Part shown: one piece after another, positions 1 through 12,679 of the stretch
Position numbering within the stretch: the stretch's first letter is position 1
How the letters are laid out: each line of letters begins with the position of its first letter
DNA from: AWTP1-13 sp033764875
GTDB lineage: Bacteria; Pseudomonadota; Alphaproteobacteria; Rhizobiales; Hyphomicrobiaceae
Direction: 5' to 3'
DNA length: 64,000 nucleotides
Assembly (NCBI GenBank): GCA_033764875.1
Contig: JANRIO010000025.1
Location: forward strand, 1-64,000
Translations under genes and position numbers: made by a program
Notes under the pieces: model-generated
Told to the model about the DNA's origin: nothing
Databases searched by the model: none
Seen by the model: only the letters and a program-made list of their open reading frames with translations

Positions 1-2061
<2,061 letters not shown>

Positions 2062-2691
2062 GGCGTCTCAAGCGCCCGTGCACTCTGACTCTGCCATCCT
2101 CGGGCTCGTCCCGCGGCTGGCCGGCTCAAGATGGCCTTCGTTGAGGCAGCACGCGCCGCAGCCGTGACGGACGGCGATACGGGCGGAGCACGCACCACGG
2201 TTGTGGCCGGCTCTCGAGCTGGCGTGGCCCCCCGGCCTTCGCGGGGGTGACGGTGCTGGGAGGGGCAAGCGGATCCGCCACACCACCCGTCATGCCCGCG
2301 GAGGCGGGCATCCGCGCAAGGCTGCGGCGGATCGCGGCGTATTCCAAGGCTTCAAGCGGACGTGGGCTTGTCCCGAGGAGCCAGCGTCCAGCGGGCGCCA
2401 GAGCAAGCCGATGGGTGGATGGTCGGGACAAGCCCGACCATGACAAGGTGGGGCCGTGGTCATGCGGGTAGGCGGCGGGCATGCGGCAGATGTCGTCTCC
2501 GGCTACCTGACGCAGCGGACGATCAAGGTGCTGGCAGGATCACCGTGGATTGCGGCGACGAGGCCGGCGGCGTCGCGAAGCGGACCGACGATCGAGCGCA
2601 CTCGAAGCAATTCGCGTCGGAGGGATCGGCAGAGGCTCGGCGGGCGAAGCGAGATGCGGGGGCGACCGCTGACGAGGCGGCGGCGCGTGTG
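2062..2691. repeat. gene-free stretch rich in short palindromic repeats
   Basis: No supported gene. It holds several common alphaproteobacterial intergenic repeats: a CCCCCCGGCC/GCGGGGGTGAC unit near 2227-2250, an ATGCCCGC-GGAG-GCGGGCAT hairpin at 2292-2311, and inverted units built on GGCTTGTCCCGA and TCGGGACAAGCC near 2365 and 2424. A weak GGGCG/CGCCC hairpin directly follows the thiC stop but has no T-run. From about 2480 to 2691 I see no recognisable coding or structural signal. Confidence 0.6.
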
Positions 2692-2988
2692 CTAGGCTGC
2701 CGTCATGATTGCGCTGCCCAAGCACAAGATGACGGCCCAAGGAAGCCGGCAAGTCTTGTCGGAGACGCGCACGGTCGCCCCGTGGAGCAGCATGTGGCAG
2801 GAGAGGCCAGCCTGCCGGATGCCGCGCAGCAGTGCGGCCTGGACGGCGAACTTGACCTCGGCATGCCCGACCTGCTCCGGCGACATCAGGTACGGCACGC
2901 CGCGGTACAGCTCCCAGCGCCCCTCCTGGCCCTCGGCCCAGACGAGGAACTCGTCCACCGTCATCCGGCGCGGTGCAGTGCTGCTCAT
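2692..2988 (-). pseudogene. Uma2-family (DUF820) endonuclease-fold gene, 3' truncated
   Basis: The 98-residue product starts like a Uma2 protein: MTVDEFLVWAEGQEGRWELY, then a VGHAEVKFAVQAALL helix and a TVRVSDKT strand. Intact members are about 185-200 residues and continue with a (E/D)PDALVYCG-type strand carrying catalytic acidic residues. Here homology stops right after SDKT, and the last 18 residues (CRLPWAVILCL...) do not resemble the family, so the catalytic half is lost. The start chosen is the ATG before SSTAPRRMTV; an open frame extends upstream, but it runs through the hairpins of the neighbouring RNA candidate. Function is probably gone. Confidence 0.6.
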
Positions 2989-3117
2989 AGGGTGAGACCT
3001 AGCACGCGCATCCAGTAGGCCGCAAAATCGGTCGATCGGCCCAACCGTGGACGTGCCGCAGCCCGTCCCAGGGGGAGCACGCAGGTCAGCGGTGGGATGC
3101 TCTGGATGGCGTGGCGC

Positions 3118-3153
3118 AAAAAAAAGGACGCCTCGACGGGGGGCGAGGCGTCC
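3118..3153 (-). terminator. Rho-independent terminator, minus strand
   Basis: A perfect 10-bp inverted repeat GGACGCCTCG/CGAGGCGTCC with an 8-nt loop is flanked on the plus strand by eight A at 3118-3125, which become eight U on the minus-strand transcript. There is no T-run on the other side, so orientation is clear. It would end the small RNA candidate and insulate the Uma2 remnant. Confidence 0.8.
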
Positions 3154-3240
3154 GATTGTCGCGCGCCACCCTGCGAGGGGGGGAGAGGGGGGCGCGCTAT
3201 GGTCATCGGCGGGGGGAGCCGATGTGCCTATGAAACTAGG
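3118..3240 (-). ncRNA. candidate trans-acting small RNA with three C-rich hairpin loops
   Basis: Read on the minus strand, the segment forms three consecutive hairpins. The first is CATCGGC/GCCGATG (3204-3224) with loop UCCCCCC. The second is GCGCGCC plus a CCCU/AGGG-type extension (3161-3197) with loop CUCCCCCCCUCGC. The third is a perfect 10-bp terminator stem (3126-3153) with loop CCCCCCGU, followed by eight U. No open gene on this strand feeds the terminator, so a short independent transcript is the simplest reading. C-rich loops facing Shine-Dalgarno sequences are known in rhizobial sRNAs such as the alpha-r14/NfeR1 type; membership here is inference. The 5' end is a guess, since no convincing sigma-70 promoter was found. 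Confidence 0.5.
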
Positions 3241-3316
3241 GACACCGGAAATGGTTCGCTGTTCCCCAGGGAACACGGCTGCTGCAAAGCTCGAAACGAC
3301 CGCAACTTTCCTCGTT

Positions 3317-3328
3317 AATCAATTGATT
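3317..3328. promoter_or_regulatory. 12-bp perfect palindrome upstream of recO
   Basis: AATCAATTGATT is a perfect dyad inside an AT-rich island (about 3307-3345) in otherwise very GC-rich DNA. It lies 120 bp upstream of recO on one side and about 80-100 bp upstream of the presumed start of the minus-strand RNA on the other, so it could be an operator or promoter element for either. No matching -35/-10 pair was assigned. Confidence 0.35.
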
Positions 3329-3447
3329 TTAATGGATTCAGTACATTTTGTCGCAGGTGCTGGATACGGGCGCGGACGCCCGCAGCCTGCCGCCTTGCCC
3401 GGGCGCCCGGATTTGGGCCGGCAGCGCAAATGCGATAGGCAAGGGCC

Positions 3448-4173
3448 ATGGAGTGGAGCGACGAAGGCGTGATCCTGAGCGTGCGGCCGCACGGCGAGAC
3501 CGGCGCCGTGGCGGAGGTGCTGACACGGCAGCACGGCCGCCATCTCGGCCTCGTGCACGGCGGCCGATCGCGCAAGCTGCGGCCCATTCTGCAGACCGGT
3601 AACCACGTCGACGTGACCTGGAAGGCGCGGCTCGCGGACAGCCTGGGCCATTTCGGGCTGGAGTTGCGCACGCCCAATGCGGCGCGGGTGATGGAGGATG
3701 CGCTGGCGCTCAGCGCGCTCACGTGCATGGCCGAGCTTGCGCGGCTGCTGCCGGAGCGCGACCCGCATCCAAACCTGTACGAGGTGACGCAGTTCGTGCT
3801 GGGCTTCCTGGACGAGCCCGAGATGTGGCCGGCCCTCTACGTGCGCTGGGAGCTTGCACTGCTGGACGAGCTGGGCTTCGGGCTCGATCTGTCGGCCTGC
3901 GCCGCCACGGGCGCGACGAGCGACCTCGTGTACGTCTCGCCGAAATCGGGACGGGCCGTGTCGGCTGCGGCGGGCGAGCCCTACAAGGAGCGGCTGCTCG
4001 CCCTGCCGCAGTTCCTGCGCGCAGGCGCCGGGGCCGCGGTGACCGCCGCGGATGTGACGGCCGGGCTCGAGCTCACCGGACACTTCCTCGAGGTGCGCGT
4101 GACGCGGCCACGCGACCTGGAGCTGCCTGAGGCGCGGGCGAGGCTGAAGGCCGCGCTGCGGTCCCGCCCATGA
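3448..4173 (+). CDS. recO: DNA repair protein RecO
   Basis: Recombination mediator of the RecFOR pathway that helps load RecA on gapped, SSB-coated DNA. The 241-residue length is normal. The N-terminal OB-fold is visible (MEWSDEGVILSVRPHGETGA, then GLVHGGRSRK, residues 1-80), followed by the helical C-terminal domain with family-typical NLYEVTQFVLGFLDE and RWELALLDELGFGLDLSACAATGA segments. The start follows an AAGGG ribosome site. The stop overlaps the next gene's start by four bases (ATGA), so the two are probably translated together. Confidence 0.95.
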   Translation: MEWSDEGVILSVRPHGETGAVAEVLTRQHGRHLGLVHGGRSRKLRPILQTGNHVDVTWKARLADSLGHFGLELRTPNAARVMEDALALSALTCMAELARLLPERDPHPNLYEVTQFVLGFLDEPEMWPALYVRWELALLDELGFGLDLSACAATGATSDLVYVSPKSGRAVSAAAGEPYKERLLALPQFLRAGAGAAVTAADVTAGLELTGHFLEVRVTRPRDLELPEARARLKAALRSRP

Positions 4174-4763
4174 GCACGGAGCCCGGCGAGGCGAGCGAGA
4201 GGACGCCGCTGCGCAACAGGGGGTCGGCGATGATCCTGGGCGGCCTCGGGCTGCTGTCGGGACTGGCATCGGCACTCGCCGGCGACCAGCTCGGGTACCG
4301 GGCGCTGCAGCCGCTGGCAAGCCTCTTCCTCCTGCATGTGAGCCTGTTGCCGATCGGGGTCTTCTACGCGGCGGCAATCACGGCCGGGGTGTGGCTCATG
4401 GCGCGGCGCCCCGTCGCCCTCGTCGCCTTCCCCGTGACGCTCTACGCCTGGAGCGGCGCCGTGCACACGGCCATTCGCAGCCAGCGCCACGTCGACGATG
4501 ATGCACATCTCATCGCCGCAAGCCTGGCCGCCGGAGCGGTTGGAGCGGGGCTCACGCAGCTGGGCGCCGCGCTCGGCCTGCCGCGCCTGAGGCGCTGGCG
4601 TGCGCTGGCGGCGACGACGATCGTGGGGGCTGCGTTCGGGTTGCTGTTCTACGCCGGCGAGCGCGGCCTCATCGACAAGCGCGTGCTGTTCGCCGTCTGG
4701 CAGCCGGCTGTCGCGCTCGCGATCGGGTTGTCGGCGGCCGCACCTACTTCCGCTCGACAATGA
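4170..4763 (+). CDS. hypothetical multi-pass membrane protein
   Basis: Not assigned to a family. The 197 residues show about six hydrophobic segments (roughly 22-40, 48-78, 82-100, 112-134, 146-163 and 170-188) with short basic or acidic connectors. The N-terminus (MSTEPGEASERTPLRNR) is polar, so an inner-membrane protein with a cytoplasmic start is likely. It overlaps the recO stop through ATGA, implying coupling, and its last 20 bases overlap the 3' end of the convergent CAP-domain gene. The link to recO may be no more than shared transcription. Confidence 0.7.
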   Translation: MSTEPGEASERTPLRNRGSAMILGGLGLLSGLASALAGDQLGYRALQPLASLFLLHVSLLPIGVFYAAAITAGVWLMARRPVALVAFPVTLYAWSGAVHTAIRSQRHVDDDAHLIAASLAAGAVGAGLTQLGAALGLPRLRRWRALAATTIVGAAFGLLFYAGERGLIDKRVLFAVWQPAVALAIGLSAAAPTSARQ

Positions 4764-5442
4764 CGCGGTCGGAGCCCGCGGCCCGCACGGTGAAGGTCTC
4801 GCCGTTGCCGGGCTCGTACTCGACGCGCGCCCCGGCGGGGAAGGTCAGTGCCACGGGGTTGCAGCCTTTGAAGGTGATCGCCTTGCTGTCGGCAAGCGTG
4901 CGCCCCTTGCCGGAGATGCGGTACTCGACGGGAAAGCCCGCCTTGTTCTCGATGGTGAAGGCGATGCGGCCGCTCTCGGGCCGCGCCAGCATCTGCACGG
5001 ACACGTAGCGGCCCGGATGATCCGGCACCTTCGCCACGCCGATGCCGATGTCGGTGGCGCCGCGCATGAGAAGATTGGCGCGGTGCACATCGGACTTCTT
5101 CCAGCCCGCCATGAACTCCTGCGCCAGGCCGCGCTCGGTGAAGCCGGCGCGGTTGGAATCGACGGCCAGGTTCTCGGCCACGAAGCAGAAGCGATAGCCC
5201 TGGGCTTCCGCGCGCTGATGTGGCTTCTTGCCGTCTGCCTCGTGCGTGAACCTGCCGGTGGAGGCCAGATGCCGGGCGTAGGCGCGCGCGGCGGCGGCAA
5301 GCCTCGCGTCGGTCTTCACGGGCCCGAGCGTGTGCTCCTTGCGGAACGCGTTGGTCATCTCGATGACCGCAATCTCGGTCTTGGGCAGGTCCGGCATCAT
5401 CGGCAGGTTCCGTCGCGTGGCCGTGCGATTCGGGCCGTGCAT
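4744..5442 (-). CDS. CAP-domain (SCP/PR-1-like) protein
   Basis: The 232-residue product has an N-terminal CAP domain (about residues 20-140) with the family signatures: the helix EMTNAFRKEHTLGPV, FTHEADGKKPHQRAEAQGY, AENLA, GWKKSDVHRANLL and the DIGIGVAKV strand. The conserved His and Glu residues of the CAP cavity are present. A C-terminal beta-rich part of about 90 residues follows. CAP proteins are normally exported, but neither ATG start (5442, or the double Met at 5400) gives a signal peptide, which is odd. Molecular role unknown. Confidence 0.8.
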   Translation of the reverse strand: MHGPNRTATRRNLPMMPDLPKTEIAVIEMTNAFRKEHTLGPVKTDARLAAAARAYARHLASTGRFTHEADGKKPHQRAEAQGYRFCFVAENLAVDSNRAGFTERGLAQEFMAGWKKSDVHRANLLMRGATDIGIGVAKVPDHPGRYVSVQMLARPESGRIAFTIENKAGFPVEYRISGKGRTLADSKAITFKGCNPVALTFPAGARVEYEPGNGETFTVRAAGSDRVIVERK

Positions 5443-5521
5443 AGCATAGCCCGGCGCGCACGTTGACGCCCGGGCCTGCGATGGTGTTGGCTCCATCCAC
5501 AACACAAGGGAGGACGTCTGC

Positions 5522-6376
5522 ATGTCCGCAGCCGCTGAGAGCACCTGCTTCGAGGTCACGTACGCCGACGGCGTCGCCCACATCAAGATGAGCCGGCCCG
5601 ACAAGATGAACGCCATGAACCGCGCGTTCTGGTCGGAGCTGCCGGCGATCGTGCGCGGCATCGACGCGGGGGCCAAGGCGCGCGTCATCGTGCTCTCGTC
5701 CACAGGCAAGCATTTCTCCGCCGGCATGGATCTCGATGTGTTCGCCGAGAACGGGGCACTGGCGGCAGCCGCGACGAAGGACCCGCACGTCCTGGGCGAG
5801 GCCTTCCGTCATCTCGTGCTCGGCCTGCAGGAGACGTTCTCGTGCCTCGACGAGGTGCGCATGCCTGTGCTGGCGGCGATCCAGGGCGGCTGCATCGGCG
5901 GCGCGGTGGATATGACCTCGGCCTGCGACATCCGCTACTGCACGGAGGACGCCTTCTTCTGCATCCAGGAGATCAACATCGGCATGACGGCGGACGTCGG
6001 CACCTTTCCGCGGCTGTGCAAGCTGATCCCGGAAGGCTGGGTGCGCGAGCTCGCCTATACGGGCCGGCGGCTGCCCGCGCGCAAGGCGCAGGCGATCGGC
6101 CTCGTCAACGAGGTCTATCCCGATCACGCGGCGATGATGGAGGCCGTGATGGCAACCGCGAAGGAGATCGCGGCGAAGAACCCGCTCGCGGTCACGGGCT
6201 CCAAGGTGATGATCAACTACGCGCGCGACCATTCCATGAAGGACGCGCTCGACTACATCGCGCTGTGGCAGACGGGCATGTTCTCGCGGCCGCACATGGC
6301 GGAGGCCTTTACGGCGCAGCAGGAGAAGCGGGCGGCCCGCTTCCCGGACCTGGCCCCGCTGCGGACCAAGCTGTGA
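5522..6376 (+). CDS. crotonase, delta(3,5)-delta(2,4)-dienoyl-CoA isomerase-like
   Basis: The 284-residue crotonase fold has oxyanion-hole segments FSAGMDL (65-71) and GGCIGGAVDMTSACDIRYC (122-140). Three acidic residues, D130, E150 and D158, match in position and spacing the catalytic Asp176/Glu196/Asp204 of rat ECH1, and the surrounding sequence (CDIRYCTEDAFF, ADVGTFPRL) is strikingly close to it. This supports isomerisation of 3,5-dienoyl-CoA to 2,4-dienoyl-CoA in oxidation of odd-position unsaturated fatty acids, rather than plain hydration. It stands alone, with no other beta-oxidation gene beside it. Confidence 0.85.
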   Translation: MSAAAESTCFEVTYADGVAHIKMSRPDKMNAMNRAFWSELPAIVRGIDAGAKARVIVLSSTGKHFSAGMDLDVFAENGALAAAATKDPHVLGEAFRHLVLGLQETFSCLDEVRMPVLAAIQGGCIGGAVDMTSACDIRYCTEDAFFCIQEINIGMTADVGTFPRLCKLIPEGWVRELAYTGRRLPARKAQAIGLVNEVYPDHAAMMEAVMATAKEIAAKNPLAVTGSKVMINYARDHSMKDALDYIALWQTGMFSRPHMAEAFTAQQEKRAARFPDLAPLRTKL

Positions 6377-6532
6377 GGCAGGGCGCCGGCCAGGGGCGCG
6401 GCGTTCTTCCGCTGTGCCGCGGCAGTCCGGAAGGGTGCCCCCCTGTATCTGGGGGAACTGCGGGCGGACGGATCGCCCTCTAGAACGGTCCTCAAGCAAT
6501 CAGAGCAAGGCTTGGGACCGAGAGGCAGTGTC

Positions 6533-6664
6533 ATGGCGAAGACGGAGACGAAGGAAGCCCCAGGCGCCGGGACCTGGCTCGTGGTCGGCGTCATCTTCAC
6601 CGCCATCCTCGTTGCGCTCTACGCGCCGCTCGTGATCGAGCTGTCGCAGCGCGCCACCGCCTGA
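6533..6664 (+). CDS. 43-residue single-pass membrane peptide
   Basis: A short gene: MAKTETKEAPGAGTWLVVGV, then one hydrophobic helix of about 20 residues ending in ALYAPLVIEL and a polar tail. The start has a good ribosome site (GAGAGG about 9 bases upstream). The charged N-terminus followed by one transmembrane span looks like a real small inner-membrane protein. It stands between a crotonase gene and a convergent Lrp regulator. Function unknown. Confidence 0.6.
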   Translation: MAKTETKEAPGAGTWLVVGVIFTAILVALYAPLVIELSQRATA

Positions 6665-6669
6665 CGGGG

Positions 6670-7149
6670 TCACGCCAGGTGCGCGAGCGGCAGCGGGCCG
6701 CCCGCCTTGCGCGTCTGGATGGCAATGTTGCTCCGCACCTCGCGCACGATGGGCAGGGCCAGCAGCTTGCCGATGAGGAATTGCTGGTAGGCGGAAAGGT
6801 CGGCGACGACGACCTCGAGCATGTAATCGGCCTCGCCAGAGACGAGGTGGCAGGCGATCACCTCGGGCATGGCGCAGACGGCCTCCTCGAAGGCGACGGC
6901 GCGATCGTTGGCGTGCCCGTCGATCTTGACGCCCAGGAACACGCAGAAGCCGAGGCCGATGCGCTCGCGCCGCAGCACGGCGCGATAGCCCTCGATCACG
7001 CCCTCCCGCTCCAGCCGCTTGACCCGGCGCAGGCAGGGCGATGCCGACAGCCCCACCCGCTCGGCAAGCTCGACGTTGGTCAGGCGGGCGTCCGCCTGCA
7101 GCTCGGCCACGATGCGGCGGTCGATGGCGTCAAGGTTTGAACTTGGCAT
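6670..7149 (-). CDS. Lrp/AsnC family transcriptional regulator
   Basis: The 159-residue product has an N-terminal winged HTH (LDAIDRRIVAELQADARLTN, then VELAERVGLSASPCLRRVKRL) and a C-terminal RAM/ACT ligand domain (VCAMPEVIACHLVSGEADYMLEVVV), the normal Lrp layout. Such proteins usually sense amino acids. The ATG before PSSNLDAID is preferred; an upstream in-frame ATG would add eight residues. It is divergent from an NTF2-like gene. The shared 131-bp spacer holds the direct repeat ATGGTCG at 7174 and 7193, a possible binding site. Confidence 0.92.
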   Translation of the reverse strand: MPSSNLDAIDRRIVAELQADARLTNVELAERVGLSASPCLRRVKRLEREGVIEGYRAVLRRERIGLGFCVFLGVKIDGHANDRAVAFEEAVCAMPEVIACHLVSGEADYMLEVVVADLSAYQQFLIGKLLALPIVREVRSNIAIQTRKAGGPLPLAHLA

Positions 7150-7280
7150 ATCGTAGCTCGTTGCCCATCTCATATGGTCGATTGTTGCGTCTATGGTCGC
7201 TGATCCAGCATACTTTGCAAGGACGCGCCTCGCGTGTCGGTGCGAGGCTGGGGCTCCCGCAATCTTCAGGAGCCGATGCC

Positions 7281-7673
7281 ATGACCGACAGCGCCACGCA
7301 CGCCGCCCTCCTGTCCGCCGCCGAGGCGTACTTCGAGCTGATGTTCACCTGGGACCTGGAGCAATTCGACCGGGTCTTCGCGCCGTCGGCGCACCTGCAC
7401 GGGCTGAGGGACGGCGCCCTGCGCATCCTGCCCGCGGCCGCCTATCGCGAGCTGCTCGCGGCCGGGCCGTCCCCCCGGAGCACGGGCGCCCCGCGGCAGC
7501 AGGAGATCCTGCTCGTCGATTTCGCCGCGCCCACGCAGGCCATGGTGAAGGTGCGGGTGCGGATCGATGCGCTCCTCTACGTGGACTACTTGTCGTTCCA
7601 CTGCGTCGACGGCGCGTGGCGCATCACGGCGAAGTCGTTCCACGTCGAGCGACGCTTCGAGCCCGCCGCGTGA
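7281..7673 (+). CDS. NTF2-like (putative lumazine-binding/SnoaL-type) protein
   Basis: The 130-residue product has the cone-shaped NTF2-like pattern: an N-terminal helix LLSAAEAYFELMFTWDLEQF, then strands with ILLVDFAAPTQAMVKVRVRI and YVDYLSFHCVDGAWRITAKSF. This resembles the putative lumazine-binding subfamily (Pfam Lumazine_bd_2), whose substrates are mostly unknown. An AGGAG ribosome site lies 11 bases before the ATG. The divergent Lrp regulator is the likely controller. No catalytic assignment is possible from the sequence. Confidence 0.75.
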   Translation: MTDSATHAALLSAAEAYFELMFTWDLEQFDRVFAPSAHLHGLRDGALRILPAAAYRELLAAGPSPRSTGAPRQQEILLVDFAAPTQAMVKVRVRIDALLYVDYLSFHCVDGAWRITAKSFHVERRFEPAA

Positions 7674-7701
7674 AGGGCCATGGCATCCCAGGGTGAGCCG
7701 C

Positions 7702-8643
7702 TCAGAGCGTCGAGGTGTCGCCAGTTGGCGCAAAGGCGCCGCGCCGTCCCAGCATCTTGACCGCGAAGTCGATGAAGGCGCGCAGCTTCGGCTGGGCCTG
7801 GCTGCGGCGCGGGAAGTAGAGGTAGAGGCCCTGGTTGGCGCGGCAGAAGCTCGCCAGCACGGGCTTGAGCTCGCCGGCGGCAAGCTCGCGGCGGGCGACG
7901 AGATCGGCGGTGTAGGCAAGACCCGCACCTGCCTTGGCGAGCGCGACCATGGTGAGGTGGTCGTTGACGATGATGCCACCGGCCACATCGACGGAGAAGC
8001 GGCGCCCGCCGCGCTGGAATTGCCAGCGGTAGACGGATTTCGCCGTGGGGTACCGGTAGCCGATGCACTCGTGGGCGAAGAGGTCCTCGGGCCGGCGCGG
8101 GCGGCCGTAGGCGCGGAAGTATGCCTGCGAGCCCAGGACGCACCAGCGGAAGGCGGGTGTGAGGCGCACGGCAACCATGTCGCGCTCGATGAAGTGGCCG
8201 ATGCGGATGCCGGCGTCGAAGCCCTCGGCGGCCAGGTCGACGGAGGCGTCGTTGACGTCGATGTCGACGCGCACGCCCGGGTAGGCACGGCGGAAGGCCG
8301 GCAGCACGGGCAGGACGACGAGGTCGAGGGCAATCCGCGGCACGGAGAGGCGAAGCTGGCCGACGGGAAGGCCGCGGCTGGCGCTCAGCTCCTCGAGCGC
8401 GTCGGCGATCTCGCCCGAGGCCGGCCGCAGCCGCTCGTAGAGCCTGGCGCCGGCCTCGCTCGGTGCCACGGAGCGGGTGGTGCGCAGGAAGAGCGGCGCG
8501 CCGAGGCGCGTCTCGAGCGTCTTGATGGCCTGGCTGACGGCGGCCGGCGTCACGCGCAGGTGGGCGGCGGCGGCGCGGAAGGAGCCGAGCTCCGCGACGG
8601 CGAGGAACTCCGACAGGCCGGTGAAGGCATCGGTGCGGGCCAT
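7702..8643 (-). CDS. LysR family transcriptional regulator
   Basis: The 313-residue product has the LysR HTH at residues 10-68 (FLAVAELGSFRAAAAHLRVT, PAAVSQAIKTLETRLGAPLF) and a substrate-binding domain from about 95 that includes the typical PGVRVDIDVNDASVDLAAEG and GFDAGIRIGHFIERDM segments. It resembles the subgroup related to DsdC/GcvA-like activators of small metabolic genes. It is divergent from a glutathione transferase gene 117 bp away, the classical arrangement for regulator and target. The inducer cannot be deduced. Confidence 0.95.
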   Translation of the reverse strand: MARTDAFTGLSEFLAVAELGSFRAAAAHLRVTPAAVSQAIKTLETRLGAPLFLRTTRSVAPSEAGARLYERLRPASGEIADALEELSASRGLPVGQLRLSVPRIALDLVVLPVLPAFRRAYPGVRVDIDVNDASVDLAAEGFDAGIRIGHFIERDMVAVRLTPAFRWCVLGSQAYFRAYGRPRRPEDLFAHECIGYRYPTAKSVYRWQFQRGGRRFSVDVAGGIIVNDHLTMVALAKAGAGLAYTADLVARRELAAGELKPVLASFCRANQGLYLYFPRRSQAQPKLRAFIDFAVKMLGRRGAFAPTGDTSTL

Positions 8644-8663
8644 GCGAGCGCGCCTTCGATAGA

Positions 8664-8677
8664 TTAGATGATCTTAA
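8664..8677. promoter_or_regulatory. candidate LysR operator between lysR and the GST gene
   Basis: TTAGATGATCTTAA is a near-perfect dyad fitting the T-N11-A pattern of LysR sites. It lies in a short AT-rich segment just upstream of the lysR start and about 85 bp before the divergent glutathione transferase gene. Confidence 0.4.
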
Positions 8678-8759
8678 CAACGCATAGAGAACTTCGGTCT
8701 TTTTCGCAATCGGCCGGCGCCGCATGCTCGGGGCTCAACGCGAACGATGAGGACGCCCC

Positions 8760-9395
8760 ATGCAACTCTATTTCTCGCCGCTGGCCTGCTCGATGGCCTC
8801 GCGCATCACGCTGTACGAGGCCGGCGGCGCGGCCGACTACGTCGAGGTCGATCCGAGGACGAAGCGCACGCGCGACGGCGTCGACTACCTGACGATCAAT
8901 CCCTTGGGCCTGGTGCCGGCACTGCGCACGGATGCGGGCGAGGTGCTGCTCGAGAACGGCGCGATCCTGCAGCATCTCGCCGATCTGCATCCCGATGCGG
9001 GGCTCGCACCCCGGGACGGCTTCGCACGCGCGCGGCTGCAGCAGTGGCTGTCCTTCATCGGCACGGAATTGCACAAGGCGCTGTTCATGCCGCTGTTCGA
9101 CAAGGGGCTTGCCGACAGCACGCGGGCGAAGACGCTGGAGACGGGCGCCACGCGGCTCGCCTATCTCGACCGCCACCTGGCGGGGCGGGAGCTCCTGCTC
9201 GACGGGTTCAGCATCGCGGACGCCTATCTCGTCACGGTGCTCAACTGGAAGGTCGCGACGCCCGTGGCGCTCGAGGCGTGGCCGGCCATCGAGGCCTATT
9301 TCGCGCGCGTGAAGGCGCGGCCGGCGGTGGCGCGGGCCATGCAGGAGGAGGGCGCACTCTACGCGGCGGAGCAGAAGCGGCACCAGGCGGCGTAA
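8760..9395 (+). CDS. glutathione S-transferase, beta-class-like
   Basis: The 211-residue product has an N-terminal thioredoxin-like domain (MQLYFSPLACSMASRITLYE). Cys10 sits where beta-class bacterial GSTs form a mixed disulfide with glutathione. NPLGLVPAL gives the cis-Pro loop and LLENGAILQHLADLHP the gamma-site helix. The helical C-terminal domain contains the DGFSIADAYL motif. Beta-class enzymes conjugate or reduce electrophiles and protect against oxidants. It probably answers to the divergent LysR regulator. Confidence 0.93.
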   Translation: MQLYFSPLACSMASRITLYEAGGAADYVEVDPRTKRTRDGVDYLTINPLGLVPALRTDAGEVLLENGAILQHLADLHPDAGLAPRDGFARARLQQWLSFIGTELHKALFMPLFDKGLADSTRAKTLETGATRLAYLDRHLAGRELLLDGFSIADAYLVTVLNWKVATPVALEAWPAIEAYFARVKARPAVARAMQEEGALYAAEQKRHQAA

Positions 9396-9399
9396 CTCT

Positions 9400-9420
9400 C
9401 CTCCCGCAGCAGGCGGGAGG
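9400..9420. terminator. hairpin between convergent GST gene and gyrA
   Basis: CCTCCCGC-AGCAG-GCGGGAGG is a perfect 8-bp hairpin just after the GST stop and ahead of further GC-rich palindromic sequence up to the gyrA stop. It may serve both convergent genes. No T-run follows, so a plain intergenic repeat is also possible. Confidence 0.4.
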
Positions 9421-9471
9421 GGCCGGTCTTCGACCCGACGGCAGGCCGCGGGGGCGAGAGGGACCCCTCGC

Positions 9472-12333
<2,862 letters not shown>

Positions 12334-12530
12334 TTGAGCGTCGTCCTTTGTTGGCTGGGGCCGGCGCCGCGCGCGAGGCGACCCGTGCCGGCTCGATCAT
12401 GTCGGTGAGGCGGTCGGCGCGGGAGAACTCGCGACGCCGCAGGAGGGCACGAGGCCGCCTCTCGTCGCGGATTGTGATAGCCCACGCCGCAGCCCACCGC
12501 AACCGGACATAAAATCATTCCTGTCAATAA

Positions 12531-12559
12531 CTTATAGGTTCATCTCCGGATCCGCGAAA
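12531..12559 (-). promoter_or_regulatory. gyrA: weak candidate gyrA promoter
   Basis: On the minus strand, TTTCGC and TATAAG are 17 bases apart in an AT-rich patch about 200 bp upstream of the gyrA start. The -10 is good and the -35 is poor. Confidence 0.3.
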
Positions 12560-12679
12560 TTGGACGCCGGAAACGACTGCGGCGGGCGCTGGGCACCCTT
12601 GCCGGCATGCCTTGCCAACGCCGCCGTTGCCGCCTACATGCCTCGCGCCGCAGCTACTCTTGCCGAAGGATCCCGACCG

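Noticed and set aside
2456..2695. Possible small gene after the repeat region
   Set aside because: Arg-rich translation in several frames, no homology recognised, and no ribosome site.
3204..3224. G-rich loops on the plus strand as a G-quadruplex or plus-strand RNA
   Set aside because: The A8/U8 run shows the terminator works on the minus strand, and the G runs are explained as the complement of C-rich loops.
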